Assembly (NCBI GenBank): GCA_014529385.2
Contig: CM043963.1
Coordinates: forward strand, 68,061,912-68,125,911
Origin: Adiantum capillus-veneris
Taxonomy: Eukaryota; Streptophyta; Polypodiopsida; Polypodiales; Pteridaceae
Direction: 5' to 3'
DNA: 64,000 bases
Both the position numbers and the translations under genes were made by a program. Positions 21,640-34,650 of this stretch are shown here, piece by piece; the first letter of the stretch is position 1; the number at the start of each line of letters is the position of its first letter. The notes under the pieces were generated by a model, which was given only the letters and a program-made list of their open reading frames with translations, was not told the origin of the DNA and made no database searches.

Positions 21640-22800
21640 TTCCCAACCCCCTCCATTAGAACCCAATGCACTACTGGCACCAACTCTCTTTCAAAATAGA
21701 GCTTGAGACGCAAACCATTAACCTTGTTCTTGAGAATATGACCATCCATTCTCACTAATGCATAAGTACCATTGGGAAAAGCTGATGGACCTTGTAAGGT
21801 CCTGTCGACTTCTTTTTGAACTTATTCTGAAAGGTGAAGTCAAGATAGCTCTCGTACTTCATCACTAGATCACCCTTCATAATGAGCTTTTTTGGCAAAT
21901 GTTGGTTGAACTTTGCTACTCTTTTCTCTCACTGCTTCACATAAAAATCTGCTGCTTCTTTTCTCTCGCTGCTTCACATAAAAATCTGCCGCTGCCTCAT
22001 GATCCATCTTCAAATTTTCAAGACTTGTAATCCTATCCTTCAAAACATCTTGATGAGTCTTATCAATTCCCCACAAACCTTTGAGAGCCCCTAACTGTAC
22101 ATATACGGGTAATATTGTTTCCTTGCCATGTACCAACTCATAAGGAGTAAAGTTGGTAGCCACCTTATAGGAAGTCCTGTAAGCCCACAAACATTTGTCA
22201 AGGTTAGATTCACACCCTTCAACTTGCTGGTAGATGCACTTAGTAAGAATCTTGACTATCTGTCCATTGTTACTTTCCACCAAACCATTGCACTGTGGAT
22301 GGTATGGAGATGAAAATCGGTGTTGCATCCCCAACTTTTCCACTAGGGCACGCACCAACTTACTTCTGAACCCTTGTCCTCGATCCGATATAAGCACCCA
22401 AGGTACTCCAAAACGACAGCATATGCAATCAGAAACAAACTGAGCAATAGTATGTGCATTGACCTCTTTGACCGCTTTAGCCTTGACCCACCTGGTAAAG
22501 TAGTCTATGGCCACCACAACATACTTCTTACCGCTTGCTGACTAGGGCAATGGACCAATAGCATCCAAAGCCCACTTCTCAAAAGCATCATGTGCTATGA
22601 TAGCTCCTTGTTGTTTGGCTACCAGTCGTCTTTCACCCATCACTTGGCACTGATGGCATGTCTTGCACCAATAATGCACATCTTACACAACAGAAGGCCA
22701 CCAAAACCCACTTCTTAAAATACAAAACAAGACTTGATCCTTACCCTGACGATCGCTTTCTTCGTGGCACTGCTCCAATACCATATCGATCTCCCCCTTC
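21640..22800 (-). pseudogene. Gypsy integrase (Tat-like element)
   Basis: Integrase inserts the cDNA into the genome. The open part (22517 down to 21870, 215 codons) holds AIDYFTRW, ISDRGQGF and NGLVESNNG, giving D5, D44 and E80 with D-X35-E spacing, so the catalytic triad is intact. The zinc-binding region upstream (about 22650-22800) is interrupted by a stop in GPLP*SASG near 22543. A tandem duplication of about 39 bp near 21905-21985 repeats residues FYVKQREK-like as FLCEAVREK. The C-terminal tail to about 21640 is out of frame. Confidence 0.8.
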
Positions 22801-22849
22801 TAAAGGACTCGACGTAGCACCCCATCTCTACCGTGCATCATAAGATCCT

Positions 22850-23410
22850 CTCCTATCAGAGTGAAATTTTGAGCTCTTTGAACAACTCTCCTCTTTTGTA
22901 GCTTGGAAAGCCTTCAGAACATTGACCTATACTCAGGAAATCATCAATATCTTTCAAAGTTTCTCTACCTGCATAAGTAGCCGGTGCCACATACAAACTC
23001 GACACATGAGTCTGAACACGATTGCTAGCCAACCGATCTGCTTCCTGATTTTGTTCCCTTCTTACATGTTTGAGCTGCACCGCTTCAAAAAACTTCAACA
23101 GCTTCTTTATAGAGAAGAACCAATTCTTGAGAGAATCCCTCTTTACCTACCATTGGCCCAAAAGTTGTTTGATAACCAGTAGAGCATCACCTTTTACTAC
23201 TAACCTTGATATGCCAAACTCAATACACTACTTGACTCCCAGATGTAGAGTAAGATACTCTGCCTCATTGTTGAGCTATGCACCTCATTCTTCCAAGTCG
23301 TAAGCTTTGGAAAAAATGACTGTGCCATGCAAATCTTGAATGACCACACCTCCACTTGCTTTTTGTGTTACCCTCCTGTAAGCGCCATCAAACCACATAG
23401 TGAAGGCCCC
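22850..23410 (-). pseudogene. Second (archaeal-type) RNase H of the Tat-like element
   Basis: The domain opens with MWFDGAYRRVTQKASGGVVI (about 23410-23351), which carries the first catalytic Asp. It continues after a frame break through a region read on the minus strand as AEYLTLHLG and ends with AVQLKHVRREQNQEADRLAS (about 23090-23030). The extra RNase H downstream of the normal one is diagnostic of Tat/Ogre-type gypsy elements. Stops and frameshifts near 23280 and 23190 make it non-functional. Confidence 0.7.
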
Positions 23411-23941
23411 TTCCAAGTCAGGTTCCTCCTTATCCTCCTCCCGCACTACTCTTGGATAAATTGGTAATTTGACCTCCTTGTTGACTAGGATATCCGCCAA
23501 ATGAGACCGACTCATGTGATCCACCTTGAACTCAAACTCAAACTCTTGAAGCTCTATCACCCACTTCATGATTCTCTTCCCTGGCTTCAAGTGTAGCACC
23601 ACTTCAGGCAAAAGATTCTTAGCAATCAACACATAAAATTTTTGAACAATAAAATACACTTTGAACTTTCTACAAGCAAAGACTAAAGCCATCACCCATT
23701 GTTCCCCCTCCGTATAAGTAGTTTCCCCTGGACTAATGACCCTACTTTTGAAATAAATGGGCTTATAACTTCTCCCCACCTTTTGTAGCAATACTGCTCC
23801 AATAGCCACCGTACCCACCGTCATAGCAATATAGAAATCATCCTCCTCGTTAGGAGGGCACACTCTAGGTAGCTGACATAGAGTACCTTTCACTTTGTCA
23901 AATGCCTCTTGAGCTCCCTCATCCCATTGAAAACCATGCAC
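23411..23941 (-). pseudogene. RNase H domain of the Tat-like pol
   Basis: The segment begins with the RT connection (HGFQWDEGAQEAFDKVKGTL) and continues through IAMTVGTVAIGAVLLQK, where the family's usual first catalytic Asp is replaced by Thr or Val. KPIYFKSRVISPGETTYTEGEQ and SHLADILVN follow. Open for its whole length. It is joined in the same frame to the second RNase H start. Confidence 0.75.
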
Positions 23942-24960
23942 CTATTGAGCCCTTTTCTGAAAAAGGTAAACATATTGGGACAACATCCAAAAGAAGCGGG
24001 ATAAATACTTTAACTTATGCACGAACGATGCCAACCCCGTCGCACTGGTGGGCGGCTCCATAAGAACCAATGCCTTCACCTTCTTTGGATCTGCTTCTAT
24101 TCCATTCTACGATACCACATGACCCAACAACTGAGCCCTTGGTTGTGCCAGTTTGCACTTCTTTGGATTCAATTGACCTCCTTCTTCATCTAGCCTTTGA
24201 AAACATAGCCTCAACTTGGACAAATGTTCTGCCCTAGAACTATAACAACCAATATCATCCATAAAAACTCTTATAAACTTACCCAAGTATGGCCCAGACA
24301 CCTTGTTCATTCAGTCTTGAATGTAGCATACGCATTCACCAATCCAAAAGGTATCCTGCGGTAGGCAAAGCACCCCCATGGAGAAATGGAGGTAGTCTTT
24401 AGCTAGTCCTCCAAAGCAATACCAATCTGAAAATATCCTGAAAAACCTCCATAATAGAATAGCATTCGTGTCCGGCAACCTGGTTTAAAATCTCATCCTG
24501 AAATGGCAGAGGGTAATGATTTTGCTTGATTGCAGCATTCAAAGGCTTATAGTCTACACATACTCGCCATTTTCCATTTTTCCTTGGGATAATGACAACA
24601 GGAGAAACCCACTCAGACTCTTTCATTGGATATATAATACCTTCCTTGAGAAATTTGTTGACCTCTTGCCATAGATCCTCTTTCTGAAGATCCCCCAGAT
24701 CTTTGTACTCTGTTGCTCCTTAGCTTCTGTGCTTTTGGCCTCTATCCTTCTTTAAGTAGGATTTGATGCTCCACTCCTTTAGCTCCCCTCAGATCTTTGT
24801 ACTCTGTTGCAAATAGGTCGGGATAGGATGCACATAGGTCTGTACCTAGCATATCTTCCACCTCTTTAGCCTTCAAACTACAAATAGGGGCTTGCATACC
24901 TTTCCTTTCAATGGTAGAGTCTACGGTGACTCCAAATAAATATGTATCCAACTTCAATAA
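23942..24960 (-). pseudogene. Gypsy reverse transcriptase (Tat-like element)
   Basis: Pieces in order: EWVSPVVIIPRKNGKWRVCVDYKPLN (24626 downwards), FPLPFQDEILNQVAGHECYSIM, a damaged palm segment near 24330-24420, then GKFIRVFMDDIGCYSS (about 24280-24240) with the FMDD catalytic box intact, and QLLGHVVS. At least three frameshifts or stops separate the pieces. The stretch at 24742-24957 is the linker between protease and RT. Confidence 0.8.
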
Positions 24961-25047
24961 ATCTTCTTCGCTCTCCTCCTCTTTGACAATGGTTAACCCT
25001 TCATCATAAGTAGACTTAGTTTCATACTCGTAACTGGTGTTGAAGTC

Positions 25048-25640
25048 TCAATTATCTCCCTCGGCTGGTGGATGAGAATGGCTCTCCTTGGTCTTTAGAT
25101 CCAACACAATTTGTCCTCCATTTTCTCGATCCGGCAAAGTAAACACCCCTGTCTCCCAATCTTGCTTGGCCCCAATTGCCAACAACCATGTCCTTCCCAA
25201 TATAATTGGATAAGCGTTTTCTCCTCCTTTCATGACAAAAAAAGATTAATCATTCAACTCCCATAACCTTTACCTTCACATCTTGTGCCACTCCTAAACA
25301 TCGAGCCTTGGCATGGTTGGCCATCCTCATTCACACATTAGATCTAACAACAGCTTTAATACCAATATCCCTCATAGCAGATTCGGTGATCACACAGACT
25401 TGGGCACCACCATCAATGTAAGCTTGAACATGCTTCTTTTTTTCAAGAAAAATGTCCACCACTAGAAGCACATCAGTCGGACTCCCCACCCTTAAGGCTA
25501 GATTCTGTACCACATGCACATCTCCTCCTACTTGAGGAAGCCTAGTACTGATGTTGGTTGACCACTGCCTCCTTAATATAGGGTTTAATGCAAGCATCTA
25601 CCCAAAAGTGATGTTAGCCTTTTGATTTTTAACATCTCTT
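25048..25640 (-). pseudogene. Retropepsin-like protease (Tat-like element)
   Basis: The frame at 25597-25331 carries AYIDGGAQVCVITESAM, an aspartic protease active site with intact Asp. A frame break follows, then NAYPIILGRTWLLAIGAKQDW (25233-25048), the conserved ILGRxWL C-terminal motif. It would cleave Gag-Pol in the particle. The frame break makes it a remnant. Confidence 0.75.
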
Positions 25641-25804
25641 ACCAGATCATACTCCGGATTACCGCGTCCCAACTGAAAATCCTTCTGAGTAATTCTTCAT
25701 CTTCGTCTTCTTCTGCTTGGCTCTGGCTACTCTCTACCTTTGTTCACCTTTTCTTTCCCCTTCTTTGCTCTAGTTTCACATTCCGTCTCGGTCTTTCTTT
25801 CACC

Positions 25805-26865
25805 TCATGCTCTTTTGTTGGCCATAATATCAACCTCTTGCCTGTCATCACCAATAATATTAACCCTTTGCACTTCATCACTACCTGATGGAGCCGCCTG
25901 TGCTTGGTTTTCAACTGCTTGCTGCTCCCTTTGGCCATTATATTGTGCCCGACCCCTGCCTCGACCAAACAGAGGATACATGCCGCCCCTTTTCCTCAGT
26001 GGGTGAGGTAAATCTGGAGCATAGTGGCCCTCCTCTCCGCAATTGTAACATCTACTAGGCAATTGCCTACCCCTGCCTCTTTGTGCCCTTGATTGACCTC
26101 TATCCATAACACTTATACTCAACTCTTGCATTTGGTCAGACAAATCTTGAATTGTACGTACCCATTGTTGAGGAACGGTTGCTACCCCTCGATTAGTCTG
26201 ACTCTCCATTTGAATTTCTTTTCTCAGATTTGAGGTCGGATTGGGAACCATCACTTCGTACCCCAATGCACCTTGCTCAATCTTCTTGTTAATTTTCCGG
26301 CTCTTAGACCGTGCAATAGCAACAACCCCATTGTCATTCTCTTGGCCCTCAAAATCCACCTTTTCACGAACTTTGGGATGCAAACAAGCCATAAACTTTT
26401 CCAATTTAAAATACTCACCACCATTGACCAACTGCATGGCCATAGCAAAGTCCCTCCAACACTCTTCGAAGTGGGCGAGGAAGATACCAAATTCCTCGTT
26501 CACGTCTTGCTTCAAATTTTTCAACCTTGCATCCAAATTGACAGGAGATATTTCTATTCAAAAATCATGTAGAAAACGGGACCGCAACGACGGCCACATA
26601 AGTCTTAGCTCTCCTTCCAAAGCATAGAACCATGTCTTTGCTCTTCCCCGCATCAACAACGGAATCATTTGCATTTTGCTATCTTCGTTTGGCATATGCA
26701 GTGATGGCATATACAACTCGAAATCTTCTATCCACTCTTTCGGATCTTCTTCTCTGGTGAAAACTAGTCCATAACTATGCGCTGCCATCTCTCCTTGATG
26801 GAAACAACCGTCTTTGATCAACACCAACGAGCAATCAGCTGCTCCTCCCTGGGGGCACCAGAAGA
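25805..26865 (-). pseudogene. Gag with zinc knuckle (Tat-like element)
   Basis: The first frame (26899-26558) has EEDPKEWIEDFELYMP and MIPLLMRGRAKTWFYALEGE, the start of a plant gypsy capsid. After a frameshift near 26560 the frame 26536-25805 continues (LKQDVNEEFGIFLAHFEECWRDF) to an RGRGR-rich nucleocapsid. The knuckle reads CYNCGEEGHYAPDL, so the fourth ligand is Leu instead of Cys. The first Met of the upper frame lies in the LTR and is not the natural start. Confidence 0.75.
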
Positions 26866-27352
26866 TGGAGAGGGGAAATAGGGAACACACCCAGCACACA
26901 AAATGTTTGCCTCTCTATAGCCCAGGGATTCCACAACACCCCTAACCTCCCCTAACCTCTCTAATAACACCTTCAAATTGGCTATTTTGCACTAACAATT
27001 CCACTTTAGCATACAGAACAACCGACTCCCACCTTGCAAGAAAAAACCTTACAGAAAAAACGCACCCAAACTGCTCGACTCACCCTTCCCGGCTCACAAG
27101 ACACCCCAATTTTTCCCTCTTAGTGACACCCTTCAAGATGCATGCAAACACCGGCAAGTACACAAAGAGCAAGAGAAAAGGAGGGGGGTGGGGAGAAGCA
27201 ACACAAGAAGTAGGGGCAAATATTTGGTATTATTGCATAGGGAGATAGTACAGTCAAGTATGCAGCTCCAATGGCAAGCTTGCAATGCACAGGCTTGAAA
27301 AACTCCAATCACTCTCTCTAGAAAAAAAGCCCTCAAAAAGTCACTCCTATCC

Positions 27353-27361
27353 CCTTTTATA
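27353..27361 (-). promoter_or_regulatory. TATA box in the 5' LTR of the Tat-like element
   Basis: The minus strand reads TATAAAAGG, conserved in the twin LTR at 19803-19811. Confidence 0.55.
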
Positions 27362-27712
27362 AGGCTTGACTAAGGCTAAAAATGAAAAAAACAAGAGCTA
27401 TCTAGCTCGTACAATTAACTGGAGCTTCCTTTAGAAATTTCCTTGCATGGCCACCACTTGGCACTTTCTTGGTGTTTGGTATCTGCATGGTGCACACTTG
27501 CCCAATTTGGCCGCCTGGCTCTCCATTTGACTTGATCCCTTTGGTTTTTTCTCTCTTGATCTTTCTCGACACCCTTGTTGTGAGATTCCACTTTTGATTT
27601 TCACCCTGAAGCCTTCAAGCCCTCACTTGCTTTCCCTTGGCGGGATACCTCCCCTTTCTAATGGGATTTCCTCCTCTCACTGCTTGTGCCGCGGGATTGA
27701 CCTCTTTAGAAG

Positions 27713-27838
<126 letters not shown>

Positions 27839-29142
27839 CGGGACACACTCCCTCCCCTCCATGGACAATAGTGATGTCGCTATTGGGGGGGGGGGGGGGG
27901 GGGGGGGGGTCGCCTTTCAAAAGATGGGGGCCGCAAGGGCCTTGAGCACCGTCCCTAATGGACCCACCACATCATCACTTCACAATGGCCGCCGACCGGC
28001 GTGCCACATCCTCCTAGTGTCGCCATGGGCCGTCGTACATCGCCCAATGAGCACGCTCGTTGCTCCCCTCCTGTCAAAATGTTGCCTTCAACGGCTGTGC
28101 CACCGCGCATAGAGACCGCCCTGGCTTAGCTCGAAGGAGCTCCTTGTCACTCTTTGCTCATGCACTATATGAGGGTCCACGTTTGGGCCATATAGCATGA
28201 GCTTCCACCCTGACACTTTGCATGTGGGCTTTCTGCTGCCACGTGGTGCTCCCAAGTCCACGCCTCCCAAGGCCTACAGAAAAATCCTTTGATGAGGAAA
28301 AAAATACTTTATGTCCTCCAACTCCAAAGCTTGGCCATTTGTGGCTCCAGTGTCGGGTTGCCAGACTACAAAGCTCAGACATAACTTCATGTTCTTGACA
28401 TCAAAACCATCCAACCTCATCGCTTTTATAGGCTCTCCAAGCCCTCAAATTGAGGCCACATAAACTGATCAAATCATCTCCAATCAACTTCGGATAAGTG
28501 CACCCCATCTTCCAACTTCAGTATCTCTCTGTTTCAGACTCCGTTTGACGTGCAGTCAATTCCTGCTAACCCCGTATGATGCATACCCTGCTATAGAACC
28601 TCATCCGGGCTCAAAAGATGCCAGATGGCACACCTCCACATGTTGTTAGGTGGGCACCAACCTAGCCCCCGACAAAACTTCAACTGGCCATTATCTGCTA
28701 TCCATGGCTCTGATCCTCAATTTGAAAAGACAGGTAGGCTCCATACATCGAGCACTACAAGTCTACACCGTGACTCCCACTAAGACCAATTGTCCCAAGC
28801 TGCCCTGTCCGGAAAGAATTTGCAACACACTGAACCTTCAACCTTCAATAACTTGAGCTCCGTAGCTCGGTTTGATGAGCCGTTTGTACTTGCTCCTTCA
28901 GCACTTCAAGCTCTTCGTTCCTAGACCCAAAAGGTGCACTTTGCACCTCCTTCATTTTCTCCCCCAGTTAGCCCCTCATGGAGCCTTCCTTGGCCTATAA
29001 ACCGCATCAGGCATACATTTCCGCTACTACTTGCCAGCCCATGATCTTCCTAACTACTCCGGCCTTTTTCCAATCTTCTGCTAGCATGCACATATCTATC
29101 CATGCCACCTTCTAGAGTCGACACACTTTGGCTGTACCATCA

Positions 29143-29757
29143 TGCCAAAGGGATTATGACACCACGAAGGTGGTTTGTGGGTGTGAAAAAGGGTATAAGA
29201 TGCATCAAATTATAGTTGAAAAAGGGGAAAAATATTCCTTTTTAACGTTTGGGTTTGGGACAAGAGTATGATCAAACTAGGTGACTTCTTGTCCCCCGAG
29301 CTGTTTAAGACCGCAAGGTCGCAATCTACTTGTTTGGACAAATATATGTCCTTTCGCTTGCCAAGTGGGATGCGTATTTTTATTGGAACCCTTGAATTTG
29401 AAGGGGCTCGATGGGTAAAACCCTTAAGATCGTCGGGTATGGACCCTCTAGCTGTGGGGTAATTGGGGGTCGACCTAGATGGATGAGCTTCTAGCTACCC
29501 TGACCAAGGAGCTAGTGGTGGATTGGTAACCAGGAAGGTTACGAACCTTTCATAGGAGATGGAGGATCTGGTAGGGTTTGGATGATCTGTCCACCTAGGA
29601 TTGAAAGGGAAGGGTGTCAATGGATTCCAGTGGGACTGAAGACTATATTCTAGACAAAGCACTAGAAAGGTTGTATGTGTATATAACCACCAGGGGAACT
29701 TGGATTGATGATGGGCTACATACACCCCTTGTTTTCAATTAAGGTCTTTACCTTAAC
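29143..29757 (+). repeat. X LTR3, segment 3
   Basis: It matches 6880-7480 of LTR2 in order (for example GATTATGACACCA.GAAGGTGG and GGAGCTAGTGGTGGATTGG). It ends in CTTTACCTTAAC, where the LINE begins. Confidence 0.75.
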
Positions 29758-32021
29758 AGGAGTGCATTCTGTTGCAGTTAGACCTGGACAAGGCTTATGA
29801 CAGAATAACATGGACATATATAGAAGCCGTCATGGAATCTCTGGGCTTTAGGCCTCACCTAGGTCGGTTGGTACACGTATTGGGGGCTGGAAGCCAGTTA
29901 GATCTCCTATTCAACGATAGAATTGTGGGATCTTTTGAGGTCAAAAGGTCTATTAAGCAGGGATTCCCTCTAGCCCCTTTACTTTTTGCCATAGGATCAC
30001 ATCCTTTAATCACGATGCTCGAAGCTAGTGCAGAATGAGGGGAGTTGCAAGGCCTTGCTTTGCCAAGAAAATATCCAACTCCTAGCAAAACTCTTTGCAG
30101 AAGATTCTCTCCTCTTCTTGAAGGCGTGCCCCCAGGTCATCAGAAAAGCTCTGGAGATTGCACAAATATTCTCAGTAGCTTCGGGGTCCTAGTGTAATAT
30201 GGAGAAGTCAAGGTTGATCTCCCTATTGAAAAATGACTTGTTTGACCCTTTTGTTTGGTTCGGGGAGATTGTCACAAAAGGGAATATATTCAGGCATCTG
30301 GGAGCCCCCTTGGGGGTGGACGTAACTCACAAGCAAAGATTTGGGTGGGTGCTGGAAAAAATCATAACAAAAATGAGTAGGTGAGAGTATGCTCTTCTCC
30401 CATTCCCAAGTTGGATAAAAGTGATGATTGCCTTTATGATTCCCTATATTTCCTTTACTAGCCCGCTTCTCAAGATGGCTAAGTGTCACTAGAAAGAGTT
30501 CTTAAAACCAGTAAAAAGGTTTTTATGGAAAACAACACGAAATCCTCCAGGCCATGGAAATGGGCCCGTTGTGAATCAGTTGCTCGACCGGTGAATCAAG
30601 GAGGCCTCGGAATTCTTAACCCTATGGCCCATGCAGAAGCTTGTTGTGCCAATTTTTTTGTTTGCTTGGCTAAACAGGATCAAGTTTGGTATGTCATGGT
30701 CAGAGATATGATAGAAGCAGCTAAATTTGGCTCGAATGGTGGAAAGTGGAGAGGGGTGAAGGTTCATGACAAACTGTTAGCCCCGGCGTGGTCTACCTTA
30801 AGACTGGTGGGCAGCTCAGGTGAATTGATAAGAAAATGTAATAGAGTAGCAGGAGTCTTAAAGTGGGGGGAAGAAGTCAGATACTTCAAGAACTCCATTT
30901 TACATTGATCCCCCTGGCTGTCCAAAGTTGTAGATCCACCACAAACTCCCTATTGGATTGAGACAGCCAGGAAACTGAATAATAAGGGTCTGAAGCAACT
31001 TGGGGACTTCTGGGACAGTGGCAATAAGAGTTGGAAAACCATTGACCATATGGTTACCCAGTACCAACTCAATAGCTTGGAGGTATTGCTTATCCACAAA
31101 GTGATGAAAGAGATTGACAATTTAGTGATGCCAATCTATAATTTGGAGTTTGACTGGGATGCCTAGAAATGGCCCGAAAGCAATCTCTTATGGAAATCCC
31201 ATCCTAAAAGCATTTATCAAACAATGATGCATAAGAAGAATTTGTCTAGCCCTCTTAACAAGCTATGGAAAAAGCAATGGCCGGAAGAAAGGTGGGAGCA
31301 AGTAATGGAGAACATATGAAAGCCAAAGGTTCCGTAGCACATGAAGGTTTTTTAATGGAAGGTAATTTGGGGTGCTCTATCGGCGGGGGTGAAGATTCAG
31401 GGGAGAGGGATTGGGTCAGATCGATGCTTGGGGTGCAAGATGGCTAGTGAAGATTTGGCCCACCTATTCATGGCCTCGTAGGGAAAACATGCAAGTGGGT
31501 CCAAAGAACATGGAAAATTAGTTTCTTCATGACTGACCTATTCCTTGGAGGGAAGAATTCAAGAAGTCATGCCCTCCTCGTCAGTACTCAAATCGTCAGA
31601 TACTTCTTCTTACATAATGTATGGCAGACAAGGAGCCGCCATGCGTTCAAAGGAGGTTTTGAGGTGGCAAGCTTCCTAGAAATTACTCAAGAAATCAAAG
31701 TGCTAATATGGACGCTTGGGTGCAAGCAACACTTGGAGGATTGGTCTAGGACTACTGTGCCTTGTTGTCAACAGATGGAATGCCTAGGACGGGGGGAAGT
31801 CTTGGCCATCGGTAAATAAAAGATCTCATAAGGACAAGTTTATGGACCTTATGTATCAAGGAGGAGGGGGCGGGTTGGTGGGGGTGGCTACCCTGATAGC
31901 CGATGTAATTATAGTCCCTAGATGATGTCATGGCTCGACAAGAAAATGAGAAGACCTTGTAATTTTTTGGGCTGTTCAATATAATTCACTCACAATTATG
32001 ATTTTTGCTATTAAAAAAAAA
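29758..32021 (+). mobile_element. 5'-truncated L1-type LINE with poly(A) tail
   Basis: The sequence starts inside the reverse transcriptase, at the catalytic A block LDLDKAYDRITW (29772 onwards). Next come SIKQGFPLAPLLF and a box reading LFAEDSLLF (30091-30111), where the usual FADD has Glu for the first Asp. The maturase/zinc-knuckle-type tail block KWARCESVARPVNQGGLGILNP (30570-30630) belongs to plant L1-type RT. Stops and frameshifts are common. A run of ten or more A at 32010-32021 ends the element before X sequence resumes. I see no target duplication. A few bases of X appear to have been lost. Confidence 0.85.
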
Positions 32022-32529
32022 ATGTTGTTAATAAGGAACCTACTTTTTCATGTGAAGAGTGTGGTAGTTATTAAATAAGAATGTCAGTTGAAAGGAAAGT
32101 GGGAAAATGGATGCCCCGACGCTTGGTAGACCCAATCAATTGGGTAAACTTTCCAAACATTTTAGCTAGGAAACAACTCACCTTAGGGGAAGAAATTCTC
32201 GACCATGCCTCACATTGATGAGGGAAAAGATGATGAGTTCTATGAACCAAGGGTGGATCTTAGGGAAAGATTTCACGGCCGTGTCCTACTTTTGATGGGG
32301 AAAAATGTATGAACTCCATTAACCAAGCATCGAACGGGATACACGACTATCCTGAGATCGTAACGCTCTTTAGATCTCTACATTTCCCCTGCGAGATAGG
32401 GTCAAGGTTCTCTCATGCACTCGCTTTCCAGTATCCAACACGGGTCTAGGAAGTATTTGTGTGGGATCGAGTCGAGCCTTGGTTATCTATCAACGTGTTC
32501 GAGTCTTCAGAGACTTGGATACGTTACAT
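32022..32529 (+). repeat. X LTR3, segment 4 (3' end)
   Basis: It continues the LTR after the LINE (ATAAGGAACCT) and ends GGATACGTTACA at 32529, as LTR2 does at 8004. Confidence 0.75.
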
Positions 32530-32888
32530 GTGTTATTAGAGGAGCAGTTTTGATTTTTGCAAATTGATTCTACTTTTCCCGATATTGATTATGCTATTGG
32601 GATACATAGGTGGGAGTTGTGACTCCAATAAAATCCATTGGTGTATATACGGAAGGTCTAAAAGCCGGGCAAGATGCGAAAGTTTGAATTGAGGCCATGT
32701 CGGATTACTTATTTGTTGTCGGAACGAGGAAGAGGAAATGGAGCAATTACCAAGCTTATGTTGCTACTACCAACGAAGCCACTCGTGCAAATTAGTCTAG
32801 AAGTCTGCCACTTTTCTTTTTGATAGCTACCTAGGTGTACGTATGTTCAAGATGAGGACATCTTGACTCTCTTTTTAAGGGGGTTGAA
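32530..32888 (+). other. X internal domain I3 (359 bp)
   Basis: It has the same layout as I2: a weak primer site (TGTTATTAGAGGAG), the gag-like stub around 32620-32760, and the polypurine tract aaggggggttgaa just before 32889. No other coding potential. Confidence 0.7.
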
Positions 32889-33712
32889 TGTAATGTCCCC
32901 ATTACTAAGACTTATATATATCCCAATGTACATATTTTTTCACATAAATAAAGATGGGTCTTTTTCAATCATTCTCATGTAAGTAAGTGTGTACCCTTGT
33001 GCAATTCTATGCACATCTTGAATGTCTAATTAGTTATCCAATCTACAATGGTTGCTTAAATGACCCTTAGGATGTGGATTGAAATCATAAATTGAACTTT
33101 ACAATGCGAGTGGATAAGAGGATAAGATTAGGCTTATGAGGCATATGAAGCTTGGAAAGGGAAAGTCAACTTTATCCTATTTCTTATTGGCCACAAAAGG
33201 GGCTAAAGTGAGCTACCCTAGGAAAGTTAATTAAAAATGTGGCTAGGTAATTAAGGTGAGAGGCAACTTGAATATAATTGGCCAAGAATGGGGGCTAAAG
33301 AGTGCTACTATGGGAAAGTTAATTAAAAATGAGGCTAAGTAATTAAGAAAAACAGTGATCGGTCAGAAAAAGTGGCTAAGGGGGAAATATCAAGCTAGAG
33401 GTCAAAGAAGTCAATTTCCAACTACTAAAAGATAGGCTACAAGTTAATCCAATTCTAAAAGTAGGCTAATCACAAAAATGCACTTATTTCACCTCCTAGT
33501 AATCTCTACAGTCATTGCCCAGTGTAATCCGAGTAGGCAGTCCAATCACAAGAGCCCAAATTTCCTATAGAAAGGCTCTCCCTCACACTTAGAAAGTTTC
33601 GTAGCTTGAATCCTACCCCAAGCTTGAAGGAAGACCATCACCTCACCTCGCGTGAAATTTTGAGAATTATTTTTCGGCATAGCAAAATACTTAAGTGATA
33701 AGCAAGATATTA
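32889..33712 (+). repeat. X LTR4, truncated
   Basis: It starts TGTAATGTCCCC and follows LTR3 for about 820 bp, including the U3 tandem repeats and a mutated TATA box near 33566. It stops at 33712 within a GATATTATC sequence and joins a gypsy RT directly. No LTR of that gypsy copy is present at the junction. Confidence 0.75.
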
Positions 33713-34650
33713 TCATTTTCCTTGATGACGTTCTCATTTACAGTAGGACTGAAGATGAACATATAGAACACTTACAATTAGTGTTCAAAGAGCTACGCGC
33801 ATGCACTGTATGCTAAGCAAAGCAAGTGTGATTTCTTTAAAATAGAGATACATTACCTCGGTCATGTGATCTCTTTTTCTGGCATCAAAATGGACCTGAC
33901 AAGGTCGCTGCCATTCTTCGATGGCCACATCCCAACACGGTTGAGAAGCTTCAAATATTTTTAGGCATGGATGGATTTTATCGACAGTATATCCATGATT
34001 ATGCCAAAATTGATGTTCCTATGACGGATCAACTTAAAGCAAATGGTAAGACCTTTTCTTGGGAAGAAGCCCAAAAGCACAGTTTCAAACAGCTCAAGGT
34101 ATCTATAGCTCCCATCCTAGAAATCATCGATCCACTTAAGCCCTTTGTGGTAGAGACTGATGCTAGTGCTAAAGCAATTGGTGTGGTACTTCTCCAAGAG
34201 GGAAGACCTGTAGCCTTTGAAAGTAAAAAGTTAGATAGAGCTCAATTGAATTATTTTTTCTATGAGAGAGAGCTCTATGCCATAATTCACCCTTTACGAA
34301 AGTGGTGACACTATTTATATGGTGCCGAGTTTAAATTAGTTTTTGACCATGAGAGTATCAAATGGTTTACTAGTCAAACGGACTTGAAGGGCCGTAAAGC
34401 TAGATGGGCCGAAATCCTTCAAGATTATGATTGTAAGCTACGATATCGCAAGGGGAGATATAATGTAGTAGCGGATGCACTAAGTCAGATGCCTCAGATT
34501 AATTCACTTGATTTTACAAAAATAAAGAGTGGATTTTTAGAGTCATTACGTGACAAGTGTGCACAAGATCAATCATATGCTAAAAAGGGATCTCTCACAC
34601 TCACATGCCTGTATACAGCCAGATCAACATATCTCTGCACGCACAGATAA
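33713..34650 (+). pseudogene. Gypsy RT end and RNase H (G1b)
   Basis: It starts with IIFLDDVLIYS, the RT catalytic box, then HYLGHVIS near 33850. A frameshift near 33900 precedes MDGFYRQYIHDYAKI (33967 onwards). RNase H is well preserved: PFVVETDASAKAIGVVLLQ, PVAFESKKLDRAQLNY, YERELYAI, then a stop at 34306-34308, FDHESIKWFTSQTDLKGRKARWAE and YNVVADALSQM near 34460-34495. The catalytic Asp and Glu residues are present, but the N-terminal two-thirds of RT is gone. Confidence 0.85.

Noticed and set aside
30199..31819. Host genes in the 30-32 kb region
   Set aside because: The frames belong to the LINE RT tail and its untranslated end, in order and orientation, before the poly(A) tract.
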